Source: Caballeronia jiangsuensis (lineage in GTDB: Bacteria; Pseudomonadota; Gammaproteobacteria; Burkholderiales; Burkholderiaceae). From it: a stretch of DNA of 64,000 nt. The stretch lies in the NCBI GenBank assembly GCA_000648925.1, contig JFHF01000007.1, forward strand, positions 124,001 through 188,000. The letters run 5' to 3'. Shown piece after piece: positions 59,940 to 64,000 of this stretch. Every line of letters starts with the position of its first letter. Position 1 is the first letter of the stretch. Below the pieces are notes generated by a model. That model did no database searches and was not told the origin of the DNA. It was given only the letters and a program-made list of their open reading frames with translations. The translations under genes were made by a program, and so were the position numbers.

Positions 59940-61631
59940 ATGAATACGACGACATATGACTACGTGATCGTGGGCGGCGGCTCGGCCGGATGCGTGCTCG
60001 CGAATCGGTTGAGCGCGGACCCCACGGTGAACGTGCTTCTTCTGGAAGCGGGCGGTTCGGATCGTCACCCGTTCTTTGCGATGCCAGCCGGCTTCGCGAA
60101 GATGACCAAGGGCATCGGGTCGTGGGGCTGGCATACCGTGCCGCAGAAGCATCTCAACAATCGCGTCCTGCGCTTCACGCAAGCGAAGGTTATCGGCGGC
60201 GGCTCGTCGATCAACGCGCAACTCTATACGCGAGGCGTGCCCGCCGACTATGACGAATGGGTCAGCAAGGCCGGAGCGACGGGTTGGTCTTATCGCGAGG
60301 TATTGCCGTATTTCAAGCGTTCGGAAAACAATCAGCGCTTCGCGAATGAGTTCCACGCCTACGGCGGTCCCCTGGGCGTCTCGAATCCGATCAGCCCGCT
60401 TCCTATATGCGAAGCGTTCTTTCAGGCAGGGCAGGAGTTAGGCATTCCGTTCAACCCCGATTTCAACGGCGCTTCGCAAGAGGGACTCGGGTACTATCAA
60501 CTGACGCAACTTGACGCGCGTCGTTCGTCGGCAGCAACGAGTTTCATCAAGCCTGTGCTCAAACGGCGTAACCTCACCGTGCAAATGGCCACGCGCACGT
60601 TGCGCGTCATCGTCGAAGGCCATCGTGCAGTGGGTGTCGAGGTAGTCGTCGGCGATAGCCGCGATACGCAAATCATCAGAGCCGCGCGAGAAGTGATCGT
60701 GTCTTCCGGCGCTATCGGCTCGCCGAAGCTACTCTTGCAATCCGGCATCGGGCCCGCGTCGCATGTCCGGTCTGTCGGGATCAAACCCGTCCATGATCTG
60801 CGCGGCGTCGGCGAAAATCTTCAGGATCACCTCGATCTGTTCGTCATTTCTGAATGCACGGGCGATCACACCTACGACAAATACAACAAGTTGCATCACG
60901 CTGCGTGGGCCGCGTTGCAATACGTCGTGCTGAAAAAAGGCCCGGTGGCGTCGAGTCTCTTCGAAACTGGCGGGTTCTGGTACGCAGACCGCGACTCGCC
61001 CAACCGCGACCGCTCGCCCGATATCCAGTTCCATCTGGGGCTCGGTTCGGGAATCGAGGCGGGTATGGCCAAGCTGCAAAACGCGGGCGTGACGCTGAAC
61101 ACGGCTTATCTTCGGCCACGGTCGCGCGGCACGGTTCGTCTCTCAAGCAGTGATCCGGCCGATGCGCCTCTGCTTGATCCCAACTACTGGTCGGACCCGC
61201 ACGACAGGGATATGGCCATCAAGGGCTTGCGCTTGGCTCGCGACATCCTCAATGCGCCCGCCATGCGCCGCTTCGTGCAGAACGAAGTTCTTCCCGGATC
61301 GCGGGCCAACAGCGATCAGGAGCTTTTCGAGTACGCGTGCGCGAATGCGAAGACCGACCATCACCCGGTCGGGACATGCCGCATGGGACAGGCAAACGAT
61401 CCGGACGCTGTAGTAACGCCCGATTTGCGGCTGATCGGTCTCGATGGCCTGCGCGTCGTCGATGCGTCCGTGATGCCTTTCGTGCCTTCCTGCAACACCA
61501 ATGCGCCGACCATCATGATCGCCGAGAAAGCAGCGGACATGATCATTCAGTCCGCCTCTGCGAGCATCGCCGCGCCCACGGTTGCACCTGTCACGAACCT
61601 GTCCGACTTCGCCATTCCTTCCAGACACTGA
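59940..61631 (+). CDS. GMC oxidoreductase, choline-dehydrogenase-like
   Basis: A 563-residue FAD-dependent GMC oxidoreductase. The FAD loop is V-G-G-G-S-A-G-C-V-L-A-N-R-L-S, followed by G-G-G-S-S-I-N-A-Q. The catalytic His pair is in H-H-P-V-G-T-C-R-M-G and N-T-N-A-P-T-I-M-I-A. It would oxidise a primary alcohol or sugar hydroxyl to the aldehyde or ketone. ATG 59940 starts 11 bases after the SDR stop. It has no cysteine motif, unlike the GMC protein at 38587. Confidence 0.92.
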   Translation: MNTTTYDYVIVGGGSAGCVLANRLSADPTVNVLLLEAGGSDRHPFFAMPAGFAKMTKGIGSWGWHTVPQKHLNNRVLRFTQAKVIGGGSSINAQLYTRGVPADYDEWVSKAGATGWSYREVLPYFKRSENNQRFANEFHAYGGPLGVSNPISPLPICEAFFQAGQELGIPFNPDFNGASQEGLGYYQLTQLDARRSSAATSFIKPVLKRRNLTVQMATRTLRVIVEGHRAVGVEVVVGDSRDTQIIRAAREVIVSSGAIGSPKLLLQSGIGPASHVRSVGIKPVHDLRGVGENLQDHLDLFVISECTGDHTYDKYNKLHHAAWAALQYVVLKKGPVASSLFETGGFWYADRDSPNRDRSPDIQFHLGLGSGIEAGMAKLQNAGVTLNTAYLRPRSRGTVRLSSSDPADAPLLDPNYWSDPHDRDMAIKGLRLARDILNAPAMRRFVQNEVLPGSRANSDQELFEYACANAKTDHHPVGTCRMGQANDPDAVVTPDLRLIGLDGLRVVDASVMPFVPSCNTNAPTIMIAEKAADMIIQSASASIAAPTVAPVTNLSDFAIPSRH

Positions 61632-61641
61632 GAGGTACAGC

Positions 61642-62814
61642 ATGAACATCAATTTGCCACTGCAGGACGGGACTGTCCGGGCATACTCGCTGCAAAATCT
61701 GGAAAACCAGCTTCCCGGATCGAGCGCACCGACGTTCAACCGGATCGCGTATGCGGCCGCGCACGTCGTCGTCGATGCGCGTGCTGCATACGAGCCTTCC
61801 GGTGATGCACCCGCTGTCGATTGGGACGCGACGCTGGCATTCCGCACGTACCTTTATAGTCTCGGATTCAAGGTCGCCGAGGCGATGGACACCGCCCAGC
61901 GCGGCATGGGCATCGGCTGGCCTGTTGCGGCCGAATTGATCCGACGCAGCATCGCTCACGCGAAGTCGATTCCCGGCGCCGATCTCGCCTGCGGTGCGGG
62001 CACCGATCATCTCGATGGCAGGAAAGCGCATTCTCTCGACGACATCGTTGCCGCTTACAACGAGCAGTTCGAGGTTGTCGAATCAGCGGGCGGCCGTCCG
62101 ATCATGATGGCGAGCCGCGCGCTCTGCGCGGCTGCGCGCTGCGCCGACGACTACATGTACGTCTACGAAAAAGTCATCTCCGCGTCGCGCGAGAAAATCG
62201 TGCTGCACTGGCTCGGCGATGCGTTCGATTCGGCGCTCGCCGGTTACTGGGGCAGCAGCGATGTCGATACCGCGATGGCCACGGTGCTCGACATCATCGG
62301 TCATCAGAAGGAGAAGATCGAAGGAATCAAGATCTCTCTGCTCAACGCGGAGTATGAACGGCAGTTGCGCTCGAAATTGCCGGAAGGTGTCGTCATGTTC
62401 ACCGGCGACGACTACAACTATGGCGAACTCATCGCCGGTGACAGCACGGGCAAGTCGCATGCATTGCTGGGCATCTTCGATCCGATCGCGCCGGTGGCGT
62501 CGAAGGCGCTGGCATCGCTGGCCCGAAACGACATCGACACCTATCACGCGCTCATGACGCCGACGGTCACGCTGTCGCGCGAACTCTTCGTCGCGCCGAC
62601 GCAGTACTACAAGGCCGGCGTCGTGTTCCTTGCGTGGCTCAACGGGCACCAGAACCATTTCTCGATGGCAGGCGGAATGCAATCGGCGCGATCGGCGCTT
62701 CATTACGCGGACGTCTTTCGTAAAGCCGATGCTTCCGGCGTGCTGATCCGTCCGGAACTTGCAGTAAGGCGGATGAAGCAGTTCATGGAACTGGTCGCCG
62801 GCATAGAGAACTGA
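61642..62814 (+). CDS. DUF993 family protein (dihydrodipicolinate-synthase-like TIM barrel)
   Basis: A 390-residue member of DUF993, an uncharacterised family related to dihydrodipicolinate synthase/aldolase barrels. It starts M-N-I-N-L-P-L-Q-D-G-T. A block M-G-I-G-W-P-V-A-A-E-L and a lysine in I-E-G-I-K-I-S-L-L-N (possible Schiff-base lysine) are notable. It might cleave an oxidised sugar by retro-aldol reaction, giving an aldehyde for the ALDH. Last gene of module 2, with the site GAGAGG. The lysine role is a guess. Confidence 0.82.
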   Translation: MNINLPLQDGTVRAYSLQNLENQLPGSSAPTFNRIAYAAAHVVVDARAAYEPSGDAPAVDWDATLAFRTYLYSLGFKVAEAMDTAQRGMGIGWPVAAELIRRSIAHAKSIPGADLACGAGTDHLDGRKAHSLDDIVAAYNEQFEVVESAGGRPIMMASRALCAAARCADDYMYVYEKVISASREKIVLHWLGDAFDSALAGYWGSSDVDTAMATVLDIIGHQKEKIEGIKISLLNAEYERQLRSKLPEGVVMFTGDDYNYGELIAGDSTGKSHALLGIFDPIAPVASKALASLARNDIDTYHALMTPTVTLSRELFVAPTQYYKAGVVFLAWLNGHQNHFSMAGGMQSARSALHYADVFRKADASGVLIRPELAVRRMKQFMELVAGIEN

Positions 62815-62834
62815 CGCGCGACCATTACCAGATG

Positions 62835-63155
62835 CTACTGGCCGCCAGAATAGAGCTGCTTCATGTCTTCGTCAGAGGCGGGGCGAACGACGATGCGCGA
62901 ACCGGACGTCGATGAGCCGGAGGGCATACCGCCATACTCCGTTGCGTGATCGGTCGCTACCCGTGCCTCGGCCGCCTGGATGTCGCCCGGATAACTTGCA
63001 TCCGCGCTTTTGGCCGGATCATAGCCGGCCTGTTCGAGCTGTTGCAGCTCTGCACGCACCTGGGCACGCGTCAATGCCGGATCCGTCTGGGAGAACGCAG
63101 CGAGAGGCAAGGAAAGCGCCGACGCTGCGGCGACCGCGATAACGACTGATTTCAT
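62835..63155 (-). CDS. DUF4148 domain protein, periplasmic
   Basis: A 106-residue protein with a signal peptide (about residues 1-22, ending A-A-F-S-Q). The DUF4148 pattern is clear: L-T-R-A-Q-V-R-A-E-L-Q-Q-L-E, G-Y-D-P, Y-P-G-D-I-Q-A-A-E. The strong site GAGGAGG precedes ATG 63155; a longer in-frame extension would add a long basic tail not typical of exported proteins. These proteins are abundant in Burkholderiaceae with no known function. Confidence 0.9.
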   Translation of the reverse strand: MKSVVIAVAAASALSLPLAAFSQTDPALTRAQVRAELQQLEQAGYDPAKSADASYPGDIQAAEARVATDHATEYGGMPSGSSTSGSRIVVRPASDEDMKQLYSGGQ

Positions 63156-63345
63156 GACAACCTCCTCGTAAATGCCAGGCGGAAATACTCGGGTGCGAAG
63201 CGGCCGTTGTGAAACACAGGTCGAGTCTCGGCTCTCTGCACCGTCGTATCGATTGTCGGCCAGCGCCGACGCCCTCGACACCCACGTAGGTAGGCGAGCG
63301 CCCGAAATCGCGCCGCGAAGATGTAGGCATTGTTAAGCGGACGGA

Positions 63346-63369
63346 TACATTCGTACCGCTACATTTGTA
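63346..63369. repeat. Tandem TACATTYGTA direct repeat
   Basis: TACATTCGTA (63346-63355) and TACATTTGTA (63360-63369) repeat with a 14-nt period. They lie just upstream of the palindrome at 63373 and about 90 bp before the start at 63459. They are candidate regulator sites for the gene on the right edge. Confidence 0.5.
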
Positions 63370-63372
63370 TAT

Positions 63373-63388
63373 CCGCATTCGAATGCGG
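63373..63388. promoter_or_regulatory. Perfect 16-bp palindrome CCGCATTCGAATGCGG
   Basis: A perfect 16-bp inverted repeat about 70 bp before ATG 63459. With the tandem repeats just upstream it forms a dense cluster, probably an operator/promoter. The surrounding 303-bp gap is otherwise without a gene. Confidence 0.6.
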
Positions 63389-63458
63389 TCCTGCTATTCT
63401 GTCTGGATGTCATGCTGCCGTATTCGCGGACGGCGACATTTCCGGATCGGGCATCGCG

Positions 63459-64000
63459 ATGAGATCGTCAGACCTCTGGGTGCGCAGGTTCAGATCGGCG
63501 GCTCAGGAACGGGCGTTTCTGAGGGACTACGCGCAGCGCATGTCCGGCCAGCGAAGACTCGCCATCGCGATCTTCACCGCGTTGTGGATCGTTTTTTCGA
63601 TCCGTGACTTCGGGCGGATCGACATACTCGATCCCGCCCATTTGCACCACCACGAAATCATCTTCGCGAGAAGCGCCGCGGCTATCGGCATGAGCGTGGC
63701 CGTCGTGCTGTGGACGCCGCGCGCACTCGTTGAACGCTGGGCCGTCGGGCTCCTCTGCCTGTGGACGCTCAGTGCGTGGCTCGCCACCTTGAGACTGCTG
63801 CAGATCGTGGACCTGCCGTGGCACGAACACTATTCGATCCTGACGCTCACGCTGTTCACGATCTTCATGGCGTTCCGGCTACGCGTGGTCACCACGGCGT
63901 GGCTGGTCGGGCTGTGCATTGCAAGTTATCTGCTGATGCTGTTTCTCCAGCCTCCGGGCGAGAAGTTCGGCATGCACCTGTCGTCGGTGATTGCGCACGG
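63459..64000 (+). CDS. Membrane sensor-like protein, N-terminal part (truncated by window end)
   Basis: An open frame from ATG 63459 runs off the window after 180 codons. The start has a soluble basic helix (F-L-R-D-Y-A-Q-R) followed by about five hydrophobic segments. It resembles the membrane-sensor N-terminus of diguanylate cyclases or similar signalling enzymes, but the catalytic part is beyond the window. No ribosome site is clear. The function cannot be assigned from this part. Confidence 0.6.
   Translation, partial: MRSSDLWVRRFRSAAQERAFLRDYAQRMSGQRRLAIAIFTALWIVFSIRDFGRIDILDPAHLHHHEIIFARSAAAIGMSVAVVLWTPRALVERWAVGLLCLWTLSAWLATLRLLQIVDLPWHEHYSILTLTLFTIFMAFRLRVVTTAWLVGLCIASYLLMLFLQPPGEKFGMHLSSVIAH

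Noticed and set aside
1-64000. CRISPR arrays, tRNA/rRNA genes, insertion sequences, phage genes, integrase and attachment sites
   Set aside because: Looked for across the window; no regularly spaced repeats, transposase or integrase reading frames, or RNA gene signatures were seen by eye. A covariance-model scan would be the decisive check.

Overview
The window looks like a chromosomal or megaplasmid stretch of a soil or plant-associated Burkholderiaceae bacterium (Paraburkholderia/Caballeronia type). The basis is high GC, GGAGA-type ribosome sites, a Burkholderia-type general porin, DUF4148-like periplasmic proteins, and many ABC uptake systems next to LysR, LacI and MalT-type regulators. 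No tRNA, rRNA, insertion sequence, phage gene or CRISPR array was seen. Nearly all of it is catabolic and uptake capacity arranged in discrete regulated modules.

Layout. 1-6.2 kb: a DUF445 membrane protein, a MalT-like LuxR regulator and a divergent DmdC-type acyl-CoA dehydrogenase. 6.3-8.2 kb: a small secreted protein and a porin. 8.3-20.2 kb: module 1. LacI and LysR regulators precede a nine-gene operon encoding an intradiol (hydroxyquinol-type) dioxygenase, a TIM-barrel isomerase/dehydratase, an IolG-like dehydrogenase, a second and degenerate Gfo/Idh protein, a ChvE-MmsA-MmsB sugar transporter, a Dabb protein and maleylacetate reductase. 20.2-26.6 kb: a five-gene minus-strand operon (gluconate-5-dehydrogenase-like SDR, secreted beta-propeller, D-2-hydroxyacid dehydrogenase, variant shikimate dehydrogenase, MHS symporter) with a divergent LysR gene. 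27.3-37.7 kb: a sulfur-scavenging region with two SsuD/DszA-type flavin monooxygenases, a DszC/SfnB-like flavoprotein and two divergent sulfonate/nitrate-type ABC systems. 37.7-43.4 kb: a minus-strand operon with a GT2 glycosyltransferase, a polytopic membrane protein, a cysteine-motif GMC oxidoreductase and an epimerase. 43.4-48.3 kb: small hypothetical genes, a cold-shock gene and two transglutaminase-like proteins. 48.4-62.8 kb: module 2. A LacI repressor with four copies of its probable operator controls an operon holding a 1,5-anhydrofructose-reductase-like protein, CoA transferase, crotonase, aldehyde dehydrogenase, a glucose-type ABC transporter, an SDR, a GMC oxidoreductase and DUF993. 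62.8-64 kb: a DUF4148 protein and the start of a membrane protein cut by the window end.

How they work together. Module 1 joins sugar/cyclitol-type uptake and oxidation to an aromatic ring-cleavage route (hydroxyquinol to maleylacetate to 3-oxoadipate), with no aromatic hydroxylase in sight. The proposal is that a cyclitol or glycoside is oxidised and dehydrated to a trihydroxybenzene and then cleaved. The porin about 3.6 kb upstream carries the same promoter and leader architecture as the dioxygenase, so it may belong to the same regulon. Module 2 joins carbohydrate uptake to CoA-thioester chemistry, also an unusual pairing. Both modules are candidates for undescribed pathways; the chemistry is inference from family membership and gene order.
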